Shown piece by piece: positions 45,250 through 57,518 of a stretch of DNA of 64,000 nt. This DNA is from Diploscapter coronatus. Its lineage: Eukaryota > Nematoda > Chromadorea > Rhabditida > Rhabditidae. Below the pieces are notes generated by a model, which saw only the letters and a list, made by a program, of their open reading frames with translations, had not been told where the DNA came from and searched no databases. The DNA is taken from assembly GCA_964036155.1 (NCBI GenBank), contig OZ038422.1, positions 67,975,201 through 68,039,200 on the forward strand, given 5' to 3'. The position numbers and the translations under genes were made by a program. The stretch's first letter is position 1; each line of letters starts with the position of its first letter.

Positions 45250-47351
45250 ATGATTCGGGCTTCATTAGAGATGAATTCAAACATTCAGATGACCCAGCTC
45301 TCAGAAAGTTCTATGCAGTCATTCCTCTGTCCATCATTCACTAGTTGCTCCATTTGTTTCAACGAATTTAGTAGGTGCATTTATATTCTTTGGCATTGCT
45401 TAAGAATTACAGATAATTCTAACCGTAAGCCAATTGGAGGATTATGCGGGCACAGGTAGGCTATGATTAAATTACAAATATTGAATATTTTAAGATAGAG
45501 GCAATATCGTGGTGATAAATATTTAGTGTTTGCAAAGATTGCATGGATGTCATTATGAGAGACGAGAGGCGCTACTCGATTAGTGGATCACAGAAGTTGC
45601 AACTGTCCAATCTGTCGGTGCGTTGACTCGTTCAGTACGAATTCAAAGGAAAACTATGAGCTTACAAGTTAGTTTAAAATAGCTGAAATTTGGTTGACGA
45701 AACATCGCCGGATATTGTTGAAGATGCGATCAGTGGATTCAAAAAACTGAAGGAGCAATACGAAGAAGTGCAGTTGCAACTGGATGAGAGCAGACAAATG
45801 CACGTGGTTATCGTTGAGCAGCTAAATGAACAGCTCACAAAGGCACAATCGACCAAGAATGAACAAGGCAGAGTAGAACAGTTCAAGAAACTACTCGAAG
45901 AAAAGGTACATAATTCCAAAATGAACACTCAATAGTTGTTTAGGATTCAAAGATTGTACAGTTTGATGCGGTAAAACTCGAACACGAGAAGCAGATCATG
46001 CAAATGGCACAGGCGATCTACGAAAAGGGTTCTGAACACAACGAAAAACTGATGAAAATGTCTGAAGCCAAGAAGAAGGCCATTACTGAAGCAGATGAAT
46101 CCATAAACAAACTCAGCGAAAAAATTATTGCTTTGGAAAATATCAAACATGGAGATGGAAGAAAAATAGATGATTTGATGCAGAGCCTAAGAAGGAAGGA
46201 CGACCAAATTGAAGTGACCATTTTGAATGTCGGTTACATCTAAAGAAACTTTTTAAAATTTCAGCAAATTCTCTGCCAATTGTCAAACTCCAAAAATGAA
46301 CTGGCACTGAAGAATTACGAACTTTCGTTCGCTGAAAACGTCAAAGAAATCGAGCTGAACAAGATAAGAAGCGAGTTGAAGAAATCGGAAGATGAATTAG
46401 AAAGGAGTCAATCGTTGATTGGCGAATTGGAGAAGAAAATTCAGCAGCTCAAGGAGCAAACTGAACCAAAGAAAGAAGATAAGCATACTGTAAGATAGGC
46501 TAATAGACGCGTTTTTCTGAATAGCAGTTATTTAGGGGACTGATAATAATCCGCCTGATGTCAAACCGTTTGCAGATATTGTTTCGATATCTCAAACCTC
46601 GAATCCTCCGAATAATGATCAGCGACAATCATCTAGCCAACAGATATTAGTTTCAAAAGAAAAGCCTAAGGAAGTTGCTGTTGCGCAGAACTCTAAATCG
46701 CAGAAGAATGAAACAGGCACGATCAAGAATGTATAACTTTTACTTGAATACGAGTTATAGACAAGATATTTACGACAAATTTAGCGACATGAAGGGTCTA
46801 TACTACCAACACCTACTAAAGTGTTCGTATACCCGCTTTATTCCGATGATCAAATTAATATATGGGAAGCACTAAAAGACAAGTTTTCTAGATATGGAAA
46901 TAGCAGATCAGTATTTGTAAGCATTAAAAATAATTTGTATGGCGACTTGGAAATATCGCAGTAGCGCAAAATGAAAAGTGTACAAAATGAGAAATCGATC
47001 TCTACCCTCTCATTTACCTATACACTATCTCATCATGTTGCGACGTTGCGCTGTTGGGCATTTCCAAGTTGTCATTTTTATTTGTCATGAACTTTAGGTG
47101 GCAATGAGAGAAGATAATAATACCAAGGCAGCGTGGGCCTATATCGATTACGAATGTGCAGATTCTGCTAAAGATGCCATTAGTTGCATGAATAAGCAGA
47201 AAGTAAGATTCTGCTTGAGATTAATATTCGAATTCATCGAATTTAGTTTCATAAACAAACAGTTCATGTCACCAGAAAACTACCGGAAGATTATGCCAGA
47301 ATAAGAATATCGTATCGAGGATTCTATAAAGACTATTATGGAAATTGGTGA
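45250..47351 (+). CDS. RING - coiled coil - RRM protein, paralogue B, RING region frame-disrupted
   Basis: Tandem relative of the gene at 41866. Exons: 45250-45370, 45413-45455, 45527 to about 45670, about 45690-45905, 45944-46213, 46265-46489, 46536-46730, 46785-46916, 47098-47202, 47247-47351. Intact from the coiled coil onward: long charged coil (45690-46490), linker, then RRM with RNP2 KVFVYPL and a weakened RNP1 (AWAYIDY). The N-terminus has CSIC, GLCGH and CKDC in frame, but the last RING pair (NCPICR near 45602-45619) lies in a different frame, and no GT-AG intron bridges this stretch to the coiled coil. So the RING appears broken by at least one indel, or by a sequencing error. The intron at 46917-47097 carries a foldback insert. 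Either a pseudogene in progress or a RING-less RNA-binding protein starting further in. Confidence 0.75.
46944..47073. repeat. Foldback insert in intron of RING-RRM B
   Basis: gacttggaaatatcgcagtagcgcaa at the left is matched in reverse by ttgcgctgttgggcatttccaagttgtc at the right, about 130 bases overall. MITE-like. Confidence 0.82.
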
Positions 47352-47566
47352 CGTGGAAAACTCCAATGAAATATAAAATAGCATTGACGAATTTCTTGTA
47401 ATCTTAATTAGAGAAATTTTTGAAGCTGAAATCTACATGCAATCTGCTGCATGTGCACATTTCATAAATTGAAGTCTCTAGAATGAGTATCCTGAAGTGC
47501 AAGTATGACCTTTGAAGTATATTTCCGACGTACCTTTGTGTAATTGTCAATTTTGTACAGAGTGAA

Positions 47567-47572
47567 AATAAA
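47567..47572 (+). terminator. Polyadenylation signal, RING-RRM B
   Basis: AATAAA about 215 bases after the stop codon and about 200 bases before the ANKFY1 start. Confidence 0.4.
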
Positions 47573-47761
47573 AATGTTCAAAATCGATACTCAGTTCATT
47601 TTATTATTGCGGCAATTTGCCTGCAGCTATCTGCAGAGAGGTCTCTTTCCTGTCTACTTTCCCATTATCCTCCAACGTTTTTGTTCTTTTACTCGTCGTT
47701 TACGGTCATATTTATTCGAGTTTGTTTAGCTAAATTTGTCAGAAATTTTTAATTTTCTGGA

Positions 47762-47767
47762 TTTCAG
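47762..47767 (+). promoter_or_regulatory. Unpaired splice acceptor before ANKFY1 start
   Basis: TTTCAG ends 10 bases before the ATG at 47778 with no upstream coding exon. Consistent with a spliced-leader site or a 5' UTR intron. Confidence 0.4.
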
Positions 47768-47777
47768 TGTGGACGGG

Positions 47778-50700
47778 ATGAGTTCCACAGGGCAATTGGA
47801 TCTGCTGCGGACCGAGTATCTCGCTCTACAACAGGTTCGTCTAAAATAATTTAAAAAAAAGAGTAAAAGTTACTATACCCTCGTTGCTTTTTTTTATTTA
47901 CAACAATCATTTTTCGTGATCAAGTTCAACTGAAACTCAGCATATTTATTTAGTACACTAAAACAGTAGTCGGCAAGTTTTAGCTGAAATGGTTTATAAC
48001 AAGTTGGTTGATGAACAATGTCGTTTTCAATCTCATGAATTTCCATAATTTTGGTTGACATTTTCAGAGATGTGAAGAGACGCAGCGACTGTACGAGTCC
48101 TTGCGGGCAGGTTTGTCTGAAGAGCAAACTGCACAGGCAGAGGCGGCAGAGAGTCTGATTGGACAACTCGTCGCATTCACCAGGAAACTGCTCGAGACAC
48201 ACATTTACAGGTTAGAAGATAGACCCACGAAAGTTTGAAAAATGGAAATTCTCATTAAATTCGGAGAGGAAAATTTGGAATTTTCTTTTTCTAAAATCCG
48301 AGTGCCGTGAAATTATCAATTTCTTCTTTATTACTTGTTCGATATTCTGGAAGAAAAGCCTAAGATGCATTTATTTCAGTGACATAGTGTTTCTGCTGGA
48401 CGACAAGTCACTCAAATCACACCGTTTTCTGTTGTCGTGTCGCTCTGCTTTGTGGAGGAATTTGACTGATTGCAACGAGCTCACCATCGAGGGTATTTCA
48501 CTTCTCATTTTCCCGTTGTTGTTCGGTATTTGACTGATTTTGAATTCAAGTGAAAAAGGCAGAAGAGAAAAGTGACATAGGGAAAGATAGCATTAGTCAA
48601 CGGAAATTTCACCGAAATTCATTAACTATCCGAATTCCAAATTTCAACTTTGGCTAATTGTCTATTTTCCAAACCATCCTGCACATTCAGATGTCTCGTA
48701 TTCGACATTTCTGCTGATTTACCGGTGGCTCTACACGGACGAAATCGACCTGAACTGCGACGACAACTTGCTGATCGAGATCGCTCAGGCAGCCCTGCGG
48801 TACAAGCTCACTGGGCTCAGCAACAGGTACGTTTTTTTCATTTGTCAAGACAATTTTCGAAGTTATCAAATATAAATTTGTTGTGACTTTTATCCTGCTC
48901 AAGTGTATTGACATTCTAATTTTCTGTTCTTCAAATTGAAATTATTTTTACGCCAGCGTATCAATAGAATGCGTTTGTATTGAATGATTTTGAAAAGCAT
49001 TTCTTTGCAGATGCATCTCAAATCTGCTGTCGCGTCTGAACTCGTCGAACTGCGTGTCGATCTACGAGCTGGCAGAGCGCGAGCAGATCGAGGTGCTCAG
49101 GACGTCCTGTGCAACGATTGTGGCCGAACAATGGGACAGATTCACTGCTACCGATTTCGCTAAACTTTCTGCTCCACTTCTCTACAGACTCCTCAAAGGG
49201 TATGGAATTCATTGAGATGTTTCTAATTTTCTTCAGCCTTAGAAAAACGAAATTTTTGCACAAAAATGTCGTTACAAATCTCATTTTTATCTCGTGAAAA
49301 ATGGGGGTATGATTCATTTCAGCCACTCGAAGAATCTGCTGCACGCGATTGTTGAACTGGCTCGGGACGATGTGCTCTTCCTGTTCTTCATGGAATTCGA
49401 CAAGAAACTGGCTGAAGTCGTCAACGAGACAACTAGCAATGGGGAGTCACCACTCGAGGTTCAACTATTCTTTTTCTATAAAAAGCCGAGGTTGAAAGAA
49501 ACACCTGATAATCCATTTCATTTTGAACATATTCCGAGTTACCATTCAAGAAAATGCGCATACTTCTGTATAAATATGACTGAACACCTTTCAAGGCTTT
49601 CAAGAAGTAATTTCCCTTTCAAGAAAAAAAAAAAAGTTCAGTTATCACTTCGCCTCGGCTACACGAACATCGCGAAACAGTTGGTTGAGAAAGGGGCCGT
49701 GGTTGATTTACGAGACGCAGAGGACAACACGGTTCTCATGAGGATGATTCGGAATGGCAAGTTTATGGATTATTTTGCAAATAAAGACACGTTAAAATAG
49801 CTTAGACCTACTAGAGCATGCCCTCTGATTTTTTTTTCAGTCTTGTCCATCAAAAGTTCTCCCAATTTATTATCTTTCATTTTCAGGCAATGTGGCCGGT
49901 GCGGATTTCCTGGCTCGTCACGGGGCGAATCTGAAGGCGACAAACTCGCGAACGGGATTCACGCCGCTGCACCACGCGGCAGAGTCGACGCAGGAGAGGA
50001 ATGAAGTGGCTCAGTGGGTTGAGACCATGAAAGATAGGGTCTCTGTCAACGACAAGGACAACAATGGAAGGTGGGTTGATTCTTGTTAATCAAGTAAGAA
50101 TTGTTGCAGGTATGTTTTTCTATGCTCATCTCAATTTTCATGAAGAGCATACGATAAAATGAACATTTTTTCATTTGATGACTTATTGTATCAGTCCAAC
50201 GACTTGGTAAGGATGCAAAATATCGAATTTTGAAAGGTTGAATCAATAACCATTTCGCGGTTGATCTCATGCGCACTATTTACCGATACTTCTAATGGAA
50301 ATGATATGAAATTATAGTGAAATAATATGTACGTGTGCATCAGCGAAATGATCGTTCATTCAAATTTTAAAAATTCGATATTTCTTATTTGCATCAAGTA
50401 GTCGGTACCCCCACAATATTGAGCTTGTCAAAATTCATCTGAATTTGTCACAAAAGAACATCAGAGAATCGTGAAAAATGAAATTCTTTGCAGATCAGCC
50501 CTCGCGCTCTCAATTCTGTGCGAGAATGCCGATCTCTTCTTTTCTCTGCTTCGACTTCGCGCAGACACGAACATTCAGGATTCTGAAGAGAGAACGCCTT
50601 TGTACTTGGCTCTGTTCGAGAAGGAAAATGCGGATTTCGTGAGGGAACTCATTGGACACGAAGCCAATGTGAATGCAGTTGTGCAGAGAAGTAGGGAAAT

Positions 50701-53700
50701 GAGATGGCGGAAGTGTGCAAAGATAGACACTTTCCAGAACCATTAATCTGCCACGCAGCAGACATGGAGGATCCCGACGACTCGCTGCGAATCGTCACAC
50801 TTCTCATTGAGCAGAAAGCCAACGTCAATCTGCCTAATGTAAGCGTCTTCTTGCGTTCTTATTTGATGACGAAATCGTGATTTATAAAAGCAAGATCGAA
50901 AATCTTTCCTATTCGGATGAGAATTTGTCGAGAGAATAACTTGAAATTCAAGAAATGGATACGACAGGCATTTGGAAAAATGGGTGCATCGTTGCACGCG
51001 AAAAAGTATGGAATTTGTTAAGAAAGAGATTCTCTTCCTTTATTACTATTCAATATGGAACGATGCAACTACTTCCCCAGATTGCCGATAAGACGGAATT
51101 TCTTTTTTAATATTTCCATCTCCATGATTCAAACAAGAGCATGTTTCTTGCAGGTGTCAGACAACAAAACTGCTCTGCACATTGCATTGGACAGGAAAAA
51201 CAATGAAATCGTGCAGACTCTGCTGGAATCGGGAGCCGCCGTAGATGTGAAGGATTCTGAAGGAGAGACGTCGCTGCACAAGGCTGTTAGGGCTGGAGAA
51301 CTGTTCACGCAGATCATTGTCAGTCACGCTAAAGGTTCGAAGACGAATCATGTGCTCTCAAAATTGCATAAAGAAATGAATTGGGCGAAGATGACGTTTC
51401 CCATTTTTTCTAACGGTTTTTGCTATTTAGCATTCGAAAACACGATTAAATTTCCCAATTTCATGCTTCACTCTAAAATTAAAGTAGCAAATTTCAGACA
51501 TCGATTGCTCTGTGAAGAACAAGAATGGAACAACAGCTCTGCGTCTAGCTCTCAATGCAAAGGACTATGCTTCGGCCTCTCTTCTTGTCAAAGGCATTCA
51601 TTGTTTCATCAACTAACTTTGCTGACACTTCACTTTAGCGGGTGCCGATGTGTTTGAGAAGGGCCGCCACGGTCGTAGTCTGCTGTACGAGGCGATCGAG
51701 GAGAACGACGACGCGACTGCTGTCTTCCTACTCAACAACGGGGGCATCGATGAGGAATCGTATGTGCTTGTCCCACTTTTCATAAACATTAGGCTTCAAA
51801 ATCATTAAATTTAATCTTACCTTCGATATTGCAAACAGGGATGTTCGCGGTTCAATTTTGCGTGAACCGAACCGCGAGCATCCCTGCTTTCAATCAATTC
51901 CAATGTTCTTGCATTTCCTGATAAACAGGCCAAAAATCTTTACTAATTTTCAGTGGACCAGAATCTTGGCTGGAAATGGCATCGAAGAGAGGTCTGACAC
52001 AGACAGTGAAGACCCTCTGCTCTTCTGGAATATCGATAAACGTCAGGACGCAGAGCGGAAAGGGGTACACTGTGCTGAAGGGAGTTCTGGAGAAAGGTTA
52101 GATTGAAAAAAAATCGGGTTGAATTATGATATCGACGTTCCTATTGCGTTTTTCATTGTGATATTTTGAAGCCCCTATGGCTTATCTTTCGAACGATAAT
52201 TCTGATTCGGAATCTTATGAACTCGTTTATTTGAATCCGGCAAGGAAGAGTGTAGAAGTAATTGAATTGTGTTCAGGTCATTACGAATGTGCCAAATTGC
52301 TGGTCCACTTCGGAATCGATTTGGACAGCTGGACTGAGACGGAGGACGGAGAACAGACACAGACTCTGCTGCATCTGATGATGGATCTGGGCAATCAGCA
52401 AGCTGCCATATTCCTTATTGAAAAGTAATAAGACATGTCTATAATTTTGTAGAATTATTTTTGAAAATACAAAAACAATATGCTGAAATACTAAGAATTG
52501 ATGATCCGTCTTTTCGTACATCTTTTTACTTTTCTCCCCAAATTCCAAGTTATGTTCTATGAGTTTCAGTGGCTGCGATGTGAATGCGAAGAAGAAATAC
52601 CGAAGGGAAGAAGACGATGATTTCTCGAGTCCTGTGCACATGGCTGTGGCTTGGGGACAGACCGAGGTGCTCAAGGCTCTCGTCAAGGCTGGAGCTAATC
52701 TCAACGTGCAGGTAATAGTTTTTCGTTTTTTTCTATCAAACGTGAGAGATTACAGTGTTTATTTTTGATATCTTAGCTGTATGTGAAACTTTTAACTATG
52801 TTAATGGAAAATTATCATTTGAGTCTACTGAAACAATCCAATTTGAGGATTCTGACGGCCGCACAGCCTGTCATGTGGCAGTTCGAGAGAAGCACCACGA
52901 TGCCCTGAAGGAGTTGCTGGCTGCCGAGGACGTGACTTTCGTGTCCATGCGGGACAAGTTCGGACACACCACCCTGTCGCAGGCAATCGCTAATCGAGAT
53001 CATGAGGTTCGACTTTGAATGCTTCTTTTTCATAAATTTATTAATCAAAATTGCTAACACAATTTGTAACATGTTCAATTTCAGTTCTTGCTCAAAGATA
53101 GAACAAAAATCCAAACATCTGTGTTTAATTCTCATAAAATCAGGGATGTTCGCAGTTCATTTTTTTCGCAAACCGAACCGCGAGCAATTCCTGCGTAAAA
53201 TATTCTAAATTCATTTCTTCCACACTCAGAGTGCGAATCTGATTGTCAATCGCGTGCCTCATGCAGCTTTGCAGACCAATGGAAATGGTAAGTATTATCT
53301 CGTTTTTTCTTCAAACAGGAAGTTTTCAATTCCAGGCGAAAATCTGTTGCACGTGGCAGTGAAGAGTGGCGACTTGGAGGGAGTGTTGTTCCTGCTGGCG
53401 ACGCACGTCGATGTCTCTGCTGTCACTTCCGACTCGTCCAGACGGACCGCTCTCCATCTGGCTGCTGTAGGAACCAATGAAATGATCACCAGGAATCTCG
53501 TAAGTCTTTTCCTTCTTTTCTGACAGTATTGATGATTTCGAGACGAAAAGATAAGATAAAAGATCATTATCATTACAAGAAACATTGTCTCCTCCATTTC
53601 CATGCTGTATTGTAGACTCCTAATTTTGCTAATTTTTAAAAGTTTGAAAGAATCATTTTTGAGATTGTAAAGGATGGTTTACTTTCGAAGAAAAATACAA

Positions 53701-55502
53701 ACTTTTTAGTTGCTGGCCGGCTGTCCAATCAACACGAAGATGGAAGACGGATCGACAGCTCTGCACGTTGCAGTGACCCACCACAGAACTGAGCAGTGCT
53801 ACATTCTCCTCGACAATGGCGCTGATCCCAACATTGCTGATGATCAGGGGAATAACGGTAAATTTTCAGCTTTTACTGATTTTATCAACATTTTTAATAA
53901 AAAAAATCACTTTCTGAGAAGAAATTTCGACTTGTGCATTCCATTTAAAATTTTTTTTATTGAATTTCTAATCAATGAACATTCTGTTTTATAGTGCTCC
54001 ATTTGGCCGTGAAATCAGGCGCAATCGACTGTGTGCAGGCACTGCTAGCTGATGGACGAGTCGCCACTCAAACTGTCAACAAAAAGTTGGAGCTTTCTGA
54101 AGCATTCCTAATTTAGTTCCATGAATTGCAGAGGCCAATCAGCCTTGCACCTGTGCGCGCAGCTATCGCAGGACAAACTGCCCAAGAGAAGGACCATCGG
54201 GGAACTTTGTGACATGCTTATTGTGCACGAGGAGAAGAGGAGGAATGTCAAGGATTTGACTGCCTATTTGGAGTGCAGAGATCTGCATGGAAATACTCGT
54301 AAGTAGATTAAAATCTTTTATTATCTCGGAAAACGAAAAAAAAATCATCTCTATTGCTTTTGCGAATGTGATATACAATGACAGGGAAGCGCGTATTGGG
54401 CTATCTATTTTTCATGATAGATTTGCAAAAATTTAAAACACCTCATAGTTGAAATCAAATTGGGCTGAATCTTGATATACTTTCATGTTTTGCATGGACA
54501 AATATGCTCAAAGTTTCATCCAATACTCTTTCCGCTACTGTATTCGAGGTCTATTCTTCTGACTTACCAGTGTCATTGACTTTAACAAAACAAGTTTAGC
54601 AATTCTGATTTCTAATAATGCAGTACTTTCGAAAAAAAAATCATTGTTCATTAGAAAAGTCATTTATGAATGCCTAATTTTCAGCACTGCTGTTGGCGTA
54701 CATTTCGGCCAACGCAGCGGTATGTCGTCAGCTGCTGAAGAGAGGCACTTCGATGGGCGCCAAAAATGCCGAGGGAATCTCCATGTTCACTTACGAAACG
54801 CCCACCAAACAGCTACTCTTCAGTTTGTTAGGTTAGAAGATTTTTATGCGACTGTTTATGTACATCGATCGTCGTTAACTTTTTTCTTCGAATTTCCTAA
54901 ATTGAGAAGACTAATAGTTTCAAGATAGTCTAGAGTTTGAACAATTTACAGTGGCTTATACAAATTGGTATCTTTTGTTAGAAATCCGAAAATAGTCCTG
55001 GAAAATTGCAGAATCACTTGAACGCGAGCCGAAATGGAGTGACTGCGAGACTTGCGACTGCGGCACGAAGTTCTCCATCACACAGCGCAAACACCACTGT
55101 CGGTCAGAATCCACTTTTCATTTTTCTATGAAAATCGAATTAAGTTCACAAAAGCAATATTAGAAATTTCGAACTCCAAACTCTCCTTTCGGCATTTGGA
55201 AGAAATCAATTCAATTATTATTTTTCCTGCATCACGTTTTGCCTGAAGTATTATGAATCATACAAACAACAATGTAGAAATTATTTAGGCGAAAATACGG
55301 AAAAAACCCCCCCCCCCCCCCACAAAGTTTTAAGAAGAAAAATGCACAAAATGAATTAATTATTTTCAGGCATTGCGGTCGCGTGAGCTGTTCGAAATGC
55401 ACGGAAATCCAAATGCCCATCATGAAATTTGGAGAGGAGAAGAAAGTTCGCGTCTGCACTCTCTGCTCGCAGATTCTGACCGTTGGAGTCGCAAGGAGAT
55501 AG
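47778..55502 (+). CDS. ANKFY1: Rabankyrin-5 / ANKFY1 (BTB, ankyrin repeats, FYVE)
   Basis: Endosomal effector that binds Rab5 and PI3P and promotes macropinocytosis and endosome-to-Golgi retrieval in animals. Twenty-five exons (first 47778-47834, last 55370-55502) join in phase throughout, giving 1112 residues against about 1170 in vertebrates. Order: short coiled N-terminus (residues 1-65), BTB domain (about 67-155, HRFLLSCRSALW), a BACK-like region, about 18-20 ankyrin repeats (residues 260-1030, e.g. TPLHHAAES, TALHIALDRK, TALHVAVTHH) and a C-terminal FYVE finger: WSDCETCDCG, the PI3P-binding RKHHCRHCGR core, then CSKC and CTLC. All FYVE zinc ligands are present. Two introns use GC donors (after 49756, gcaagt; after 51593, gcattc). 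Introns after 51759 and 53006 carry copies of a 50-base palindrome. The orthology call is firm from domain order and end-to-end similarity. Confidence 0.96.
51836..51886. repeat. Palindromic insert, copy 1, in ANKFY1 intron
   Basis: cagggatgttcgcggttcaa pairs with the reversed gaaccgcgagcatccctg. Perfect outer arms of eight bases (cagggatg/catccctg) and more inside. Related to 53141-53193. Confidence 0.88.
53141..53193. repeat. Palindromic insert, copy 2, in ANKFY1 intron
   Basis: cagggatgttcgcagttca with the reversed aaccgaaccgcgagcaattc. Same family as 51836-51886, with mutations that break some pairing. Confidence 0.85.
55306..55320. repeat. Poly-C tract
   Basis: About 15 consecutive C in the last ANKFY1 intron, unusual in this AT-rich sequence. 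Confidence 0.9.
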
Positions 55503-57518
55503 GTAATCAGAAAATTTCAATCAGTTACTTTGTGAGGCAATAATATTCCTAATCTCAATTCTTAATAAGAATTTATGAAGTTAATTCAACTCTAAATTGT
55601 ATTCTTCATTTTTATCGTAACTTTTACTTCATAAACCTCTAATTTAAAAACCAAGCCTTATCACCCATTTCGTCATTTACATTTGTACAGTTGTCATAAG
55701 CAAGTACAGTTGTGCCTATAAATAATGAATAGTGGGAGACATTTTTATCAAAGGTAGAGTAAATTTAATGGAAAGACGCCTTTTAAAGTTAAAAAAAAAG
55801 AGCGGAAAATTATTTTCATTTTGGTCAAAATGTCTTCTCCTCTTTCATCATCATCATCATTTCAAGGAAAACTCAACGAGCTTTCAAACCATTCGATTTT
55901 CCTTCCCTTTGTGATCGATTAATCATTTCTCGGTATTTCACGCACATTTCTGTGATAGTTCAACGCAATTTTTAAATTTATCACCTTCGAGTCAATTTTT
56001 TTAGATTTTGTTTTTCGACCTTGTCATTTTTACAAGCATTACACATAATTTATTGCCATACGCATATGAGAACTAGGTGACTTTGTGTAGGATATTAACG
56101 TCCTTACATTTTTAATTTCAAATATTCTTTCTGAATTTTATCTTTCGTCTAAATTTCTCTAGGTCAGTGATAAGTTCGACGATTTTATGCATGATACAAC
56201 GAGTTTTATTCGAGTTTCATTATTGTCTTTGCGAAATCTGGTGCTACAAAATTGCAAAATAAAGAATGTTCCTTTTTGTCATCATTCTCCCCAATTCGCG
56301 CAATCAATGAAGTCTTAGCGTCGTTCGACTGTCGACGTCTCGAACATTGCAGAGCTTTCTGGGCTGCTTCGATTATTGGGCCGGGGGGACATTTCATAAT
56401 CTTCTAGGCCCCGCCTCTTTTCATTGTATAAAGAGGCAAAGAAAGGGATTGCAATTGACGGCAGGCTCATTTCGAATGATGACAATTCAAATGTTCGCAA
56501 ATTTCCTTCATTTTTTTTTTTGTAAATTTAATCGAATTTTTGGTTGTCTAAATAATAATTTTACAAAACTTTCGTTGCTTACAATTAGATGTGGAAAAGC
56601 TTACAGAGATATGACTATTCGAAGCAATTCAAATATCGTATTCTTTCAACACTTTGGAAAAAATTTTCATAATTTTTACCATGCTGACTTTATTTGAAGT
56701 TTTCTACTTTTATTTTCATATCTCTCGATTTGCGATCTTTTTTGAGATCACAACAAAAATCTTTCAATATTTTTGGTCTCAAACCACTGTTTCCAAGTCT
56801 CGAATGAGGGTTATCAATGCATCGATAATCGATGAGATCTGTTGCTGTACACACAAGGCACACAGGAGGCGAGATCGTTGAGCAGACAGAAGGAGAGAAA
56901 CTCTCGATCTGGTTATTCATATTTTCCCATTTTCTCTCAGAAAAATTCCATTCTCTCAGAGAGAATTCCATTTTCGAAAATATTAATAAGTTCAGTGTTT
57001 CCCAATAGGCGCTGAGCGCTTCTTACCCTTAAGATTCCCATTATCGATGCCATTTCGTCAACCTACAATTCATTGCCCAGTCAGCTGATACGTGTCTGTC
57101 CTCCCTCTGCATCCTTTGCACCCTCTCCACCTTTTTGCAGCAGCCCTCACTCTTTCCCCTTCACTCTGTCCTTTCCTCGTTCCTCTATTGACCACAAGAA
57201 TCGATAGATTTCAACCACTTGCATTTGCAAATTCAAATTTTCCAATTATTTATTTTGAAATTTTACGATTTCTGTCAATTCCCCACTTCTTCGATATTCA
57301 ATAAGTTTTTTTTCTGGATTATTCTATTATTGACCCAGTTTTCCCCTTTCCCCTTCCCTCTGCCTTTCTCTGCATATAGTTTGCCGTCACATTCTCTTTA
57401 TTTGATTTCGAAATTCTCGAATTGATTTTCTCAGCTTTTCTTGTGAAATACATTTTATCATCATTTTCGCATTTCAGTGTTTAATTCAACAAGCAGCAAC
57501 CCAGTCAATTCAAGCAAA
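55503..57518. other. Spacer between ANKFY1 and SQSTM1
   Basis: About 2 kb of AT-rich DNA with C+T-rich sequence at 57.08-57.40 kb just upstream of SQSTM1, probably promoter or 5' UTR intron. I see no coding exon chain on either strand. Confidence 0.55.
57472..57477 (+). promoter_or_regulatory. Unpaired splice acceptor before SQSTM1 start
   Basis: TTTCAG ends 41 bases before the ATG at 57519 with no upstream coding exon. A spliced-leader or 5' UTR acceptor. Confidence 0.4.

Larger units (their letters stand above)
47352..47777. other. Short spacer between RING-RRM B and ANKFY1
   Basis: About 425 bases containing the 3' end of RING-RRM B and the ANKFY1 5' flank. The closeness of the same-strand genes leaves little room for a separate promoter. 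Confidence 0.55.

Noticed and set aside
41866..47351. TRIM-family identity for the RING genes
   Set aside because: RING plus coiled coil suggested TRIM, but there is no B-box and the C-terminus is an RRM.
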